A stretch of DNA of 64,000 nucleotides from Alkalihalobacillus alcalophilus ATCC 27647 = CGMCC 1.3604 (lineage in GTDB: Bacteria > Bacillota > Bacilli > Bacillales > Bacillaceae_D). Where the stretch lies: the NCBI RefSeq assembly GCF_000292245.2, contig NZ_ALPT02000008.1, forward strand, positions 1-64,000. The letters are read 5' to 3'. Positions 36,139 through 45,677 of this stretch are shown here, one piece after another. Below the pieces are notes generated by a model. The model was not told the DNA's origin, did not search any database, and saw only the letters and a program-made list of their open reading frames with translations. The position numbers and the translations under genes were made by a program. Within the stretch, counting starts at the first letter, position 1. The number at the start of each line of letters is the position of its first letter.

Positions 36139-37032
36139 TTATCTATTCATCTGTAAACTATAACTAGGGAGAGGACGCCCTAACTTGCTTTCAATAAATT
36201 GAGCCGCTGCAATAATTTTTTCTAAATTGACCCCTGTCTCAATTCCGATCCGTTCGAGCATATACAATAAATCGTCTGTTGCGACATTACCCGAAGCGCC
36301 AGGTGCATACGGACAGCCGCCTATTCCAGCGGTCGAACAATCAAAAGTGGTTATGCCACATTCAATCGCAACAACAACATTAGCTAATCCTAAACCACGC
36401 GTATTATGAAAATGTAAGGCTACTTTTTCTGCTGGAAACCTTTTTAATAAAACATTCAAAACATCCTCGACCTGCTTAGGATTCGCAATACCGATTGTAT
36501 CACCGAGTGAAAGTTCATCGACCCCACTTTCTAATAACGCTTCCGATACTTTGATCACTTGCTCCAAATCGATTTCCCCTTCATAAGGGCAGCCAAAAAC
36601 CGTTGAGATATAGCCTCTTGTTTTTTTTCCAGCCACAATTGCATTTTGAACGACTTCATTTAAAATCGGAAACGTCTCATCGATCGACTTGGCAATGTTT
36701 TTTTGGTTATGGGTTTCACTTGCTGACATAAATACGGCGACTTCATCGATTTTGGCTTCTATCGCTTTTTCTAAACCTCTTTGATTTGGAACGAGAGCTG
36801 AATAGGTTACACCTTTGACACGCTTTATTTGTGTCGCCACTTCATAAGAATCACTCAGTGCTGGAATCCATTTAGGCGGGACAAAAGAAGTCACTTCAAT
36901 CGACTTTAAGCCGCTTTCTGATAATCTATCAATCCAAGCGATCTTATCTTCTGTTGCAACCCACTTTTTTTCATTTTGTAAACCATCACGTGGCCCCACT
37001 TCCTTCAGCGTGATTTCCTTCGTCCACTTCAC
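36139..37032 (-). CDS. yngG: Hydroxymethylglutaryl-CoA lyase
   Basis: Cleaves HMG-CoA to acetyl-CoA and acetoacetate, the last specific step of leucine catabolism. 297 residues, TIM barrel. Motifs: EVGPRDGLQNEK (with the catalytic Arg-Asp), HFHNTRGLGLAN for metal binding, and GIGGCPYAPGASGNVATDD carrying the active-site Cys loop. The start is a GTG at 37032. Confidence 0.95.
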   Translation of the reverse strand: MKWTKEITLKEVGPRDGLQNEKKWVATEDKIAWIDRLSESGLKSIEVTSFVPPKWIPALSDSYEVATQIKRVKGVTYSALVPNQRGLEKAIEAKIDEVAVFMSASETHNQKNIAKSIDETFPILNEVVQNAIVAGKKTRGYISTVFGCPYEGEIDLEQVIKVSEALLESGVDELSLGDTIGIANPKQVEDVLNVLLKRFPAEKVALHFHNTRGLGLANVVVAIECGITTFDCSTAGIGGCPYAPGASGNVATDDLLYMLERIGIETGVNLEKIIAAAQFIESKLGRPLPSYSLQMNR

Positions 37033-37055
37033 AAAATCACATCCCCTAGCTTCGG

Positions 37056-37268
37056 TTATTCCAATTCAAAAATGACATCTCCTTCGTTAATAAATTCGCC
37101 CTCACTCGTTTTTACTTCTTTTACAACAGCTGCTACTTCTGCGGTAATCGGGATTTCCATTTTCATCGATTCTAAAATGGCGACCTCTTGACCAACCTCA
37201 ACTGTATCTCCTTTTTTTACGAGTAACTTCCAAACATTCCCTGCCATACTTGCTTTAACTTGTGCCAT
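37056..37268 (-). CDS. Biotin/lipoyl attachment protein (BCCP)
   Basis: 70 residues, a free-standing biotin carrier domain. The biotinylated lysine is Lys36 in ILESMKMEIP. RBS AGGAGG precedes the ATG. It lies between the carboxyltransferase/lyase genes and the biotin carboxylase, matching yngHB of B. subtilis. Confidence 0.94.
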   Translation of the reverse strand: MAQVKASMAGNVWKLLVKKGDTVEVGQEVAILESMKMEIPITAEVAAVVKEVKTSEGEFINEGDVIFELE

Positions 37269-37289
37269 TTGTTTTTTCCTCCTATCAAG

Positions 37290-38633
37290 TTAAGAAACGG
37301 TTATATACCGGTTCAGAAAATCTGTTGTTGTATCTCCTTTTTGAAATGCCTGATGCCCAAAAACCTCCATTAACAAAGGAATATTGGTTTTAATTCCTTC
37401 AATTTTGTAATCGTTTAAAGCGTGGACCATTTTTTCGATCGCTTGCTCTCGTGTGTCAGCATGGACGATTAATTTAGCAATCATCGGATCATAAAAAGGA
37501 GTAACAACCGATCCTTCTTTCACTGCCATCTCATGTCGAATTCCTTCTCCCTCAGGCTGTTTTAAAGTTGTAATTGTACCAGGCGAAGGGTAAAAGGTTT
37601 TTGGGTCCTCTGCATAAATACGTGCTTCTATCGCATGACCCTTATTTAAAATATCTTCTTGTTTCAAAATAATCGGTTCACCTTGAGCAATATCAATTTG
37701 AGCTTCAACTAAATCGAGCTTTGTAATCTCCTCTGTCACTGGATGCTCAACTTGTAATCTCGTATTCATTTCAAGAAAATAGTAGTTTTGTTGTTCATCA
37801 ACGATAAACTCAATCGTTCCGGCATTTTCATAACCAATCGCTCTAGCTGCTTTGACGGCAGCTTCGCCCATTTCTTTTCGTGTTTCTTCCGTTAAGAAAA
37901 CCGATGGGGCTTCTTCAATCACCTTCTGATGCCGTCGTTGAATCGAACATTCACGCTCCCATAAATAAATCGTTTCTCCGCTTTTATCGGCCAAAATTTG
38001 TACTTCAATATGGCGTGGATTATGAATGTATTTTTCCATATACATCGAACCTTCTCCAAAAAAGCTGAGTGCTCTTTTTTGATTGCCAACAAATGCTTTT
38101 TCAAGCTCTGCTTGGTCATAAGCCAGTTGCATCCCAATACCACCACCACCTGCTGAAGCTTTTAACATAACGGGGTACCCTATTTCCTCTGCAACTAAAA
38201 GAGCTTCTTTTACATCTGTTAAAGGATGTTCAATACCTGGAACAATTGGAACACCTGCTTTTTTCATCTGTTTTCGCGCTTCAATTTTGCTGCCCATTTT
38301 TTGAATCACATCAGCTGTAGGACCAATAAAAACAAGTTCCTCCGCTTCACACCTTTGGACAAATTCAGCATTTTCTGATAAAAGACCATAGCCTGGATGA
38401 ATCGCACTTACATTTGTTTTCTTAGCTATTTCTATGATTTTATCGATGTTTAAATAACTTTCAGATACACGAGACCCACCGAGTAAATACGCTTCATCTG
38501 CTTCTTTTACAAATGGAGAATCACTATCTGCCTCTGAATAAACAGCAACGGTTTTGATTGATAACTTTTTACAAGTTCTCATAATTCTTGAGGCTATTTC
38601 ACCGCGGTTCGCAATCAATATTTTTTGAAACAT
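37290..38633 (-). CDS. yngH: Biotin carboxylase subunit
   Basis: ATP-dependent carboxylation of the biotin carrier. 447 residues with ATP-grasp fold: MFQKILIANRGEIASRI at the start, the glycine loop KASAGGGGIGMQL, ERECSIQRRHQKVIEEAPS and FLEMNTRLQVEHPVTEE. ATG at 38633 follows AAGGAGACTTTT. An in-frame extension upstream overlaps the acyl-CoA dehydrogenase gene and is rejected. It is a dedicated second biotin carboxylase rather than the fatty-acid AccC, judging from the cluster. Confidence 0.94.
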   Translation of the reverse strand: MFQKILIANRGEIASRIMRTCKKLSIKTVAVYSEADSDSPFVKEADEAYLLGGSRVSESYLNIDKIIEIAKKTNVSAIHPGYGLLSENAEFVQRCEAEELVFIGPTADVIQKMGSKIEARKQMKKAGVPIVPGIEHPLTDVKEALLVAEEIGYPVMLKASAGGGGIGMQLAYDQAELEKAFVGNQKRALSFFGEGSMYMEKYIHNPRHIEVQILADKSGETIYLWERECSIQRRHQKVIEEAPSVFLTEETRKEMGEAAVKAARAIGYENAGTIEFIVDEQQNYYFLEMNTRLQVEHPVTEEITKLDLVEAQIDIAQGEPIILKQEDILNKGHAIEARIYAEDPKTFYPSPGTITTLKQPEGEGIRHEMAVKEGSVVTPFYDPMIAKLIVHADTREQAIEKMVHALNDYKIEGIKTNIPLLMEVFGHQAFQKGDTTTDFLNRYITVS

Positions 38634-38676
38634 AAAAGTCTCCTTTTTATTAGAGTCCGTTATTTTTTCACATCTT

Positions 38677-39816
38677 TTAACAACCAATTTCGCGTGCAAT
38701 GACCATCCGTTGAACTTCAGACGTTCCTTCACCTATTTCGAGTAGTTTGGCATCACGGAAAAATCGTTCAACTTGGTATTCTTTCATATAACCATAACCA
38801 CCATGAATTTGAATCGCTTGATCACAAACCTTCATACATATCTCAGAAGCATATAACTTTGCCATCGCGGCTTCTTTTTTAAACTTTTTCCCTTGATCTT
38901 TTAACCATGCCGCTTTAAAGACCATATTTCGTGCTAATTCAATATTCATTGCCATATCAGCCAACTTGAATTGAATGGCTTGAAATTGAGAAAGGCTTTG
39001 ACCAAACTGCTTTCTTTCCTTTGCATATTGTAATGATTTTTCATAAGCACCTTGAGCAATTCCAACAGCCATAGCTCCTATCCCAATTCTTCCCCCATCT
39101 AAAGTCGCAAGAAACTGCTTAAAGCCGTTACCTTCCACACCTAGTAAACTTTCATTGGTAACGCTTACATTTTCAAGTACTAGTTCAGTCGTATTTGATG
39201 AATGAAGACCTAATTTTTCATATTGATCATAAATTTTAAAGCCTGGCTCATCCGTTGGTACGATAAAAGCACTTATCCCGTTTATCCCTTTAGATTTATC
39301 TGTCACCGCAGTCAAAGCAAGGTTTTTAGCAAAGCTTGCATTGGTAATAAAACATTTTGTCCCTGTAATTTCCCAATGATCCCCTTTTCGTTCCGCCTTT
39401 GTTTGTGTTCCACCCGCATCAGAACCAGCATTCGGCTCCGTTAAACCAAACGCTCCTAAATATTCACCTGTACAAAGCGGCGTTAAATATTTTTGTTTTT
39501 GTGCCTCTGTTCCAAATAAGTGCAACGGGGCTCCCCCAAGTGAAATATGGGCTGAGTACGTTATTCCAGTTGAACCACATACCCGACTTAACTCTTCAAC
39601 AACAATCGCAAAACTGATCGTATCAGCTTCAGCACCTCCATACTTTTCTGGAAATGGTAAGCCCATTAGCCCTAGTTTGGCTAGTTTTTTATAAATCGGG
39701 AGAGGGAATTCCCCTGTTCGATCCCTTTCATCCGCCTCTGGAGCTACTTCATTTTCAGCAAAATCTCGAATCAATTTCTTAATCATCGCTTGTTCCTTCG
39801 TTAGTTCAAAATGCAC
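38677..39816 (-). CDS. yngJ: Acyl-CoA dehydrogenase (YngJ-like)
   Basis: FAD enzyme of about 379 residues introducing the alpha-beta double bond. Family blocks: AFGLTEPNAGSDAGGTQTKA, KCFITNASFAKN, RIGIGAMAVGIAQGAYE and IQIHGGYGYMKEYQVER. Near the C-terminus EIGEGTSEVQ puts a glutamate (about residue 363) where short/medium-chain enzymes carry the catalytic base; isovaleryl-CoA dehydrogenases usually keep that base elsewhere. Context says isovaleryl-CoA, the residue pattern says a short-chain acyl-CoA. The GTG start at 39816 is preceded by AAAGGG. Confidence 0.88.
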   Translation of the reverse strand: MHFELTKEQAMIKKLIRDFAENEVAPEADERDRTGEFPLPIYKKLAKLGLMGLPFPEKYGGAEADTISFAIVVEELSRVCGSTGITYSAHISLGGAPLHLFGTEAQKQKYLTPLCTGEYLGAFGLTEPNAGSDAGGTQTKAERKGDHWEITGTKCFITNASFAKNLALTAVTDKSKGINGISAFIVPTDEPGFKIYDQYEKLGLHSSNTTELVLENVSVTNESLLGVEGNGFKQFLATLDGGRIGIGAMAVGIAQGAYEKSLQYAKERKQFGQSLSQFQAIQFKLADMAMNIELARNMVFKAAWLKDQGKKFKKEAAMAKLYASEICMKVCDQAIQIHGGYGYMKEYQVERFFRDAKLLEIGEGTSEVQRMVIAREIGC

Positions 39817-40139
39817 ACGGCTTCAACCCTTTCTATTGGCATTTCAGAAAAACTTCTTTTGAACAATCGCTTTCTTATTAAACTCTCTTTTTGCCTTTTA
39901 CAACGGTGTCAAACTGTAGGTTTTACGGATTCGGTTCTTTGTTAGAAAATTACTGGTGCGGTTTGTCATGACTATTAATCGGCTAGCCATCTTAAAAGGG
40001 GACTTGATGAGTAAAAATAGGTGTGTGTTAAAATGTTACAATTTAATCTTAATCAAACAAAGTTGAAAATTCAAGCAAAACCTTAAAAGCCATTTGGTGC
40101 TAGGGGTTTGGAAAATGATTTTAGGTAGGCTCGCTTTTT
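39817..40139. other. Intergenic region upstream of the leucine cluster
   Basis: About 320 AT-rich bases that should contain the promoter of the yngJ-to-thiolase run. I see no gene and no confident regulatory element. Confidence 0.6.
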
Positions 40140-40400
40140 TTTATTACTTATTCTGTTTTTCGTACCTTAATTTTGGCCAATCGGCTTTTTCATTACCTAT
40201 CATCTGTTTTTCGTACCGTAATTTCGGCAACCTGGCTTTTTCATTACTTATCACACGTTATTCGCACCCTAATTTCGGCAACCCAGCTTTTTCATTACCT
40301 ATCACACGTTATTCGCACCCTAATTTCGGCAACTCGTTCTTATCATTACTTATCACACGTTTTTCGCACCCTAATTTAAGCATTTCAACCATTTCATTAC
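40140..40400. repeat. 51-bp tandem repeat array, locus 2 (five units)
   Basis: The words CGTACC or CGCACC (followed by STAAT) recur at 40161, 40212, 40263, 40314 and 40365, exactly 51 bp apart. Same orientation as loci 1 and 3. TTTCATTAC again precedes each CGCACC by about 20 bases; here most cores read CGCACCCTAAT rather than CGCACCGTAAT, so this locus has its own sub-type. Confidence 0.9.
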
Positions 40401-40451
40401 TTAACTTCACATGACAAACAAAAGCATCAGCTAAATTTTAGGCTAATTCAA

Positions 40452-40484
40452 AATAAAAAAACCACTCAATTGAATGGTTTTTAA
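40452..40484 (-). terminator. Terminator after the SUKH gene
   Basis: AAAACCATTCAATTGAGTGGTTTTTTTATT on the minus strand: ACCATTCA with TGAGTGGT, then a T-run. It overlaps the stop codon of the gene at 40481. Confidence 0.75.
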
Positions 40485-40948
40485 CTCTCTTCATACTGAA
40501 TAAATAATCCAATAAACTGCTCAAACGTCTCGGCCACTTCAATCTCTTGCCACACTCCATCCTCTTCATAAAAAAAGACAACACGTGGCTCGTCTAAATT
40601 CAGACGATAATCAAAAGCCAACCAGCTAAACAGATCACCTGTTATTAAAATAAGTTCATTCGGCAAATGAAACTCTTCAATAAAAACCTTTGAAAGACCT
40701 ACTCCTTTTTCTAATTCAATTTCTTGCAAATAATGAATCACATACGGAAGCTCTTCACTTGGATAAATTGGTACTGACAATTCGCCGCCATTTTGGATTT
40801 TCATCAATTGTTTATAAAGGGTTGGCAAAGATAAATTGAGACTAGTTTCAACCGCGAACAAAAGTTCATTCGTTAACACTTCACCTGGTTTATATACACT
40901 ACGTTCTTTCCATACTTCTTTTAATTGTTGCTTTGTCCAACTTTTCAT
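40481..40948 (-). CDS. SMI1/KNR4 (SUKH) family protein
   Basis: 155 residues. SUKH hallmarks: LSLPTLYKQLMKIQNGGEL in the first half, then ITGDLFSWLAFDYR and PRVVFFYEEDGVWQEI, and a closing aromatic helix FEQFIGLFIQYEE. In many bacteria SUKH proteins are immunity proteins to contact-dependent toxins; no toxin gene stands beside this one, so a stand-alone housekeeping SUKH (like YobK relatives) is as likely. ATG follows GTGAGAAG. Confidence 0.82.
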   Translation of the reverse strand: MKSWTKQQLKEVWKERSVYKPGEVLTNELLFAVETSLNLSLPTLYKQLMKIQNGGELSVPIYPSEELPYVIHYLQEIELEKGVGLSKVFIEEFHLPNELILITGDLFSWLAFDYRLNLDEPRVVFFYEEDGVWQEIEVAETFEQFIGLFIQYEES

Positions 40949-40967
40949 CTTCTCACTCCCATATTCG

Positions 40968-41939
40968 TTATTGTATCAAGAAATAAAGAATCGGCAAAAC
41001 AACGACTAACATGGACGTGCTGACAATCCAATTGGCATTCGCTAACTCGATCTCTAATTTATATAACTGAGCTGGAACTAAAGCCATTACAGCTGGAGGC
41101 ATTGCCGCTAAGATTAAAATGACTTTGAGTAGGAGACCATCTTGGTAAGAACCTAACCCTAAAAGATAGGCTACTCCTACAACCACTACTGGTACAAGAG
41201 CGGATTTTATAAAAGCTAATGTAAAACCTTCTTTTAGATAAGTCCGAACCGATTTGACTCTCATTGAAAACCCTAATGGTACGACTAATAAAAAAGTGGC
41301 CAAAGGAACAAGAAATTCATTTAAGGTGCCAAAAAATTCTGGCCGCTCGATGGTTGAGAAGTTTAAACCTACACCGAGACAAACAGCTATAAGTGTGACC
41401 ATAATAAAAGGATCTTTTATTAATTGTTTTATTTTTGATTTTTTGGCTTGCTTTTCTTCAGCTTCACCGTATCTCTTTGCAACGGGAAAACAAACGGTAT
41501 AATAAAATAATTCCTCAAACAATCGGAACATAGCCGCAATCGCTAATCCCATTTCACCTAAAAATAAAAAACAAAATAACATTCCGAATGAACCTAGATT
41601 GGAAAAACTACCGCTAACAAACATGGCTCCAGCTTGTTTGTTATTATGCTGATAAATCCTCGCTGCGATTAGAGCGAAAACCCCGCCTAACAATAGCGTG
41701 AATATACCGATTACTGGTAAAAATAAAAACTCCATTTCTTGAATCTCAACGATCCAAAATGCCCCTATTAATATAAGAGGATTCAACCCTAAAATAACAA
41801 AGGGGATCATATTTTTGATCAGTTTGTCTAAAGGAATATGTGCCGGGAGCTTCTGTGTTTCAATTAAAAACCTAAGGAGGCGACCTCCAATTAGGCCGCC
41901 AACAATAATTCCAATCGCTAATAAAAAGGTAATAAACAT
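40968..41939 (-). CDS. AEC-family (auxin efflux carrier) transporter
   Basis: 323 residues with about ten hydrophobic segments arranged as in AEC permeases; LPLGF-like VVPLGFSMRVKS and AAMPPAVMALVPAQLYKLE are the conserved regions. Bacterial AEC proteins move malate, malonate or other organic anions; the substrate cannot be read from sequence. It begins 16 bp after the M3 peptidase, same strand, so co-transcribed. Confidence 0.87.
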   Translation of the reverse strand: MFITFLLAIGIIVGGLIGGRLLRFLIETQKLPAHIPLDKLIKNMIPFVILGLNPLILIGAFWIVEIQEMEFLFLPVIGIFTLLLGGVFALIAARIYQHNNKQAGAMFVSGSFSNLGSFGMLFCFLFLGEMGLAIAAMFRLFEELFYYTVCFPVAKRYGEAEEKQAKKSKIKQLIKDPFIMVTLIAVCLGVGLNFSTIERPEFFGTLNEFLVPLATFLLVVPLGFSMRVKSVRTYLKEGFTLAFIKSALVPVVVVGVAYLLGLGSYQDGLLLKVILILAAMPPAVMALVPAQLYKLEIELANANWIVSTSMLVVVLPILYFLIQ

Positions 41940-41955
41940 ATCTCCTTCTTCCTAA

Positions 41956-43653
41956 CTATTCTTGTTCTAGCAAAGTTAACTCTGTTTCAAGAAATTCCAC
42001 CAGTTCTTTAATCATTTCTTCAGAAAAATCAAAGCGAATCCCCGCTTTTTCATAAACTTCAGCTAATGATTTTGAACTTCCTAGAGCCATTGCCTCTTTA
42101 TAGTTTGTTAATGTTTGATTTTTGTTTTCTTTATACTGACGATACATTTGCACGGCACCTAATTGGGCAATGACATATTCAATATAATAAAATGGAACTT
42201 CAAAAATATGTAAAACCCCAAGCCATGCTATTTCACGCCATTTTTCAAAACCGGACCAATCAACAAAATTACTATCGATTTCTGTTAACAATTCCGCATA
42301 TTTTTGATTTCTTTCTTCAACCGAATGATTCGGATATTCATACAGCCAATGCTGAAATTGATCAATCACAACACCAACCGGTAAAAATTGAATAATGCCT
42401 TTCATTTGCTCTTTTTTCGCTCGCATGAAATCTGCTTTTGTTGGATAAAATTGTTCCCATTTATCCATTGTTAACAGCTCCATTGTCATACTTGCTAGTT
42501 CACTAGATTCCATCGGAGTTTCGCGATAAATTTGGAGCGGTAATTCTTTTTTAAAATCATTATGAATACAATGTCCCATCTCATGAAATAAAGTGATCAT
42601 ATCATCATGTGTTTTGGCATGGTTCATAAAAATAAAGGAAAGTTCTGAAATCGGTAACGGAGCACAAAAACCACCGGGAGACTTTCCTTTTCTACTTTCT
42701 AAATCAAGCATCCCTTTTTGATTCATCTGCTCAATTAATTCAGCAAATCTTGGATCTAATTCTCCAAGCACGTTTCGAACTCCATCAATCAATTCAGCTG
42801 TATTTGAAAATGGCTTTAAACGTTCTTCTCCTGCCAACACAGCTGATACATCCCATGGTAAATAGGTATCAACGCCAAGTTTTTTGGCATGCTCTTTTTG
42901 TAATTTTTCTTTTAACGGTTTTACATGTTTGGCAATACTAGCCGCTAATGTTTTGCAATCTTCTGGTGAATAATCAAACCGTTCGTATTTTTTAAACATA
43001 TAGTCTCGATAATTGGCTAGATTGGCGTACTCTGCTTTTTTCTGCCTAATTTCTATTAGTTCGGACATGATTTTTTGGAGCGGCTCCTCCGACTCGATAA
43101 ATGTTTCTCGAATGGCCGTCATCGCTTTTTTTCTTTTCTTTCGATCTGTATCTTGTAGAAAAGGAGACAATTGCGGAAGTGTTAACTGCTCCCCTTCCCA
43201 CTCGACAACCGCGGCTCCTGTAATTTCAAAATAGTTGGTAGCGAGTCGATCTTCTTCAATTTCAAGCCTAACATTTTCTTTTCGAAACAAACTTTCGGCA
43301 TTCTTTTTTCTTTTAAGCATAAACGCATACTCTTCTTCTGGGAGCTGCTCTAATGCTTTAGATGCAAGCAGTTTTTGATCAAGTTTAGCTTCATATTGCT
43401 TCACGAGCGGTTCGATTACTTCTTGATCTTGTTCAAAAGCTTTTTTGGCTTCTTCACTATCATTATAACTATTAAAATCAATATAATGACCTGTTAATGC
43501 CTCCTCAATTGCATCAAGAAGTTTGGTTTCTTCTTGTAAATAAAAAAGAATTTCTTCTGTAGAATGTAAAGGGAGTTTCAAAAGCTGTTCAAATTGGTCC
43601 GATAATTGTTGAGTATTCGAGAAATCAATCACTTCTTGATAAAATTTCGTCAT
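41956..43653 (-). CDS. M3-family oligoendopeptidase
   Basis: 565 residues, cytoplasmic zinc peptidase of the PepF/thimet type. Active site in ITLFHEMGHCIHNDF (HExxH), with the third ligand in METTSSELA-like METPMESSELASM. Conserved RKGKSPGGFCAPLP precedes it. ATG follows AAAAGGAGCTG. First gene of a pair with the AEC transporter. Such enzymes clip short peptides; a specific target is unknown. Confidence 0.92.
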   Translation of the reverse strand: MTKFYQEVIDFSNTQQLSDQFEQLLKLPLHSTEEILFYLQEETKLLDAIEEALTGHYIDFNSYNDSEEAKKAFEQDQEVIEPLVKQYEAKLDQKLLASKALEQLPEEEYAFMLKRKKNAESLFRKENVRLEIEEDRLATNYFEITGAAVVEWEGEQLTLPQLSPFLQDTDRKKRKKAMTAIRETFIESEEPLQKIMSELIEIRQKKAEYANLANYRDYMFKKYERFDYSPEDCKTLAASIAKHVKPLKEKLQKEHAKKLGVDTYLPWDVSAVLAGEERLKPFSNTAELIDGVRNVLGELDPRFAELIEQMNQKGMLDLESRKGKSPGGFCAPLPISELSFIFMNHAKTHDDMITLFHEMGHCIHNDFKKELPLQIYRETPMESSELASMTMELLTMDKWEQFYPTKADFMRAKKEQMKGIIQFLPVGVVIDQFQHWLYEYPNHSVEERNQKYAELLTEIDSNFVDWSGFEKWREIAWLGVLHIFEVPFYYIEYVIAQLGAVQMYRQYKENKNQTLTNYKEAMALGSSKSLAEVYEKAGIRFDFSEEMIKELVEFLETELTLLEQE

Positions 43654-43739
43654 TTTTTCAGCTCCTTTTCTCTTATCCTACCAAATAATCGCCTAGAAAA
43701 CGACCGCTTGCCCTACATTTTAACTCTTTTTTGCAACGA

Positions 43740-44558
43740 TTAGTTACCTGTTAATAAAGTCGGATAAACATAAGGCAATTCAGGTTGATAAACAGAAATC
43801 ATCTCACTCACATCAATTTGTGGAATGAGCTGTCCCTCATACTCTCTTGTTTGTATAACTCCACGAACGGTTACCCATCCTGATTTTAAATGGTCGCTAT
43901 GTTCAGATGATTGAACGATAAATCCATATCCAATCGCATCTGCGACACAGCATGTGAAGGCAAACCGTGCAATCGCAAGCTCTCCTTTTTCCAAAAGGGG
44001 ATCATCATGTACAAACCCGGTAAATTCAATCTCCTTACCAATATATGAGTCTAGTCGTAAATGTAATAGAGCAAGTACATCTAAAAACATTTCATCCTGG
44101 ACAATAAGTTTCTCATTTTGCTCAACTTCCCTCGCAATCCTCGTATAATGCTCCTCAATAAAATCGCTATTTTTCTCTAACCGGTCATCCGATAGTGGAA
44201 AAGTATAAGAAATTCCTTTTAGTTCAGCCATTTTAGTAGAAAGGGCATAATCTGGCAAAATAAATCCGATCACAAGAATAATAAATAATAATAGTAATGT
44301 ACTATTTTTCCCTTTTTTAGTTTCCTCATGTGCCACACAATTACATGAGTGCGTTTCTTTTGCTGTGGCTGTGCTCCTCCAAATTTGACTTAGACCTAAT
44401 AGAAGGAAAAAGACCATACCGATAATCACAATAAAATGCATAGAAGGAGCCACATAATAATCAAGCGATCCTGATAAAATCATCGCTAGTAATAATAAGC
44501 CAAACCCTAATAATAAAATACCAGAGAAATAGGAATAGCTTTCATTTATTTTATTCAT
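43740..44558 (-). CDS. ycgQ: TIGR03943-type membrane protein (YcgQ-like)
   Basis: About 272 residues: four hydrophobic segments in the first ~125 residues, then an extracytoplasmic-looking C-terminal domain with IEFTGFVHDDP, ARFAFTCCVADAIGYGF and VRGVIQTREYEG. Two adjacent cysteines (CC) in that domain suggest metal or redox chemistry. It always pairs with the permease upstream; here its ATG at 44558 overlaps the permease stop (TAATG). Function unknown; metal handling is only a guess from the CC motif and the ArsP-like partner. Confidence 0.87.
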   Translation of the reverse strand: MNKINESYSYFSGILLLGFGLLLLAMILSGSLDYYVAPSMHFIVIIGMVFFLLLGLSQIWRSTATAKETHSCNCVAHEETKKGKNSTLLLLFIILVIGFILPDYALSTKMAELKGISYTFPLSDDRLEKNSDFIEEHYTRIAREVEQNEKLIVQDEMFLDVLALLHLRLDSYIGKEIEFTGFVHDDPLLEKGELAIARFAFTCCVADAIGYGFIVQSSEHSDHLKSGWVTVRGVIQTREYEGQLIPQIDVSEMISVYQPELPYVYPTLLTGN

Positions 44559-45559
44559 TAAGATCCTCCCCCAATAAAGGCGATAACGAGCATTGTCAAA
44601 AACACGACGATCGTCACAACTACATGAAAAGCGATAATAAATCGCCATTTGAAGGTCGAAAGCATCATGAGTGTATTTTTTAAATCAAGCATTGGTCCGT
44701 AAATGAGAAAAGAAAGTGTCGCTTCAAAAGAAAAAGTACGTCCAAAAGAAGCGGCAATAAACGCATCTGCTTCCGAGCATAATGAGAGTAAATAACCTAA
44801 ACCCATCATCATCATAATGCCGAAAACAGTCGTATCACCCGTTAACGCCAGCCAGTCCCTTGCAAAAAAGGTTTGAAATAGACTAGCTAAAAAAGCACCT
44901 ATTACAAAATAACGAGCCATAAACAAAAAATCATCGGCTGTATGATAAAAAATCCCTTTGATCCCTTTCTCATGTACATGTTCTTCATGTTCACTCATTT
45001 CGTCGTACTGTAGGACATCCGTTTTCCCCCGCTGACGAAAAAGAATATACATGATAATCGCAATGAGGCATGTACAAATAAACGCTAGCCCCATTCTCCA
45101 CCCAACCATTGACCAGTCGAGATTAAACGCATAATACGTTGAAGCTGCCACTATCGGATTTAAAATCGGGGCAGCGGTCATAAAAGCAACTGCAACATGA
45201 ATCGGAACTCCTTTTCGAATGAAATTACGAATGACCGGAACGATCGCACATTCACAAATCGGTAATAGACAGGCAAGAATTAAAGCCGGAATTATACTTA
45301 AAAAAGGATGTTTTGGAATCCACTTAGAAATATGGCTTGGTTTAATATAAAGACCAATAAAGGCTGACATAAGAGCACCCGCAAGTAAAAATGGAAAGGC
45401 TTCTATTAAAATACTAAGGAAAATCGTCAAAAAAGAGACCGTCGTCTCAGATAAAACAAAAGACCACTCTGCCTGCTTAAAAGCTGGGAAGGCGGCAAGT
45501 AAAATGACGATCCCAATTAAAAGAATAAAACCAAACACATCTGTAAAAAAAGCTTTCAT
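44558..45559 (-). CDS. ycgR: Permease of the YraQ/ArsP type (YcgR-like)
   Basis: 333 residues, about eight to nine hydrophobic segments in two similar halves. Conserved LLPICECAIVPVIRNFIRKG and AFMTAAPILNPIVAASTYYA in the first half, SLCSEADAFIAASFGRTF in the second; the two CxE/CSEAD cysteine-acid pairs are the family signature. Relatives include the organoarsenical exporter ArsP, so export of a thiol-reactive compound or metal is possible. Leads the two-gene unit. Confidence 0.88.
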   Translation of the reverse strand: MKAFFTDVFGFILLIGIVILLAAFPAFKQAEWSFVLSETTVSFLTIFLSILIEAFPFLLAGALMSAFIGLYIKPSHISKWIPKHPFLSIIPALILACLLPICECAIVPVIRNFIRKGVPIHVAVAFMTAAPILNPIVAASTYYAFNLDWSMVGWRMGLAFICTCLIAIIMYILFRQRGKTDVLQYDEMSEHEEHVHEKGIKGIFYHTADDFLFMARYFVIGAFLASLFQTFFARDWLALTGDTTVFGIMMMMGLGYLLSLCSEADAFIAASFGRTFSFEATLSFLIYGPMLDLKNTLMMLSTFKWRFIIAFHVVVTIVVFLTMLVIAFIGGGS

Positions 45560-45677
45560 CCTATCGCCCCTTCCATCTCTTTTACTATATCTATTAAAAT
45601 AGAGAGGATATAGAACTTATGAAAACGAATTTACTAGATTTGTTTGGTTTTTAATTTAACCTATTAAAATTCCTTGC

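Noticed and set aside
40094..40414. Possible repeat protein or CRISPR array
   Set aside because: Repeats are imperfect, with conserved words split by short variable filler; no cas genes, no constant direct repeat of 24-40 bp.
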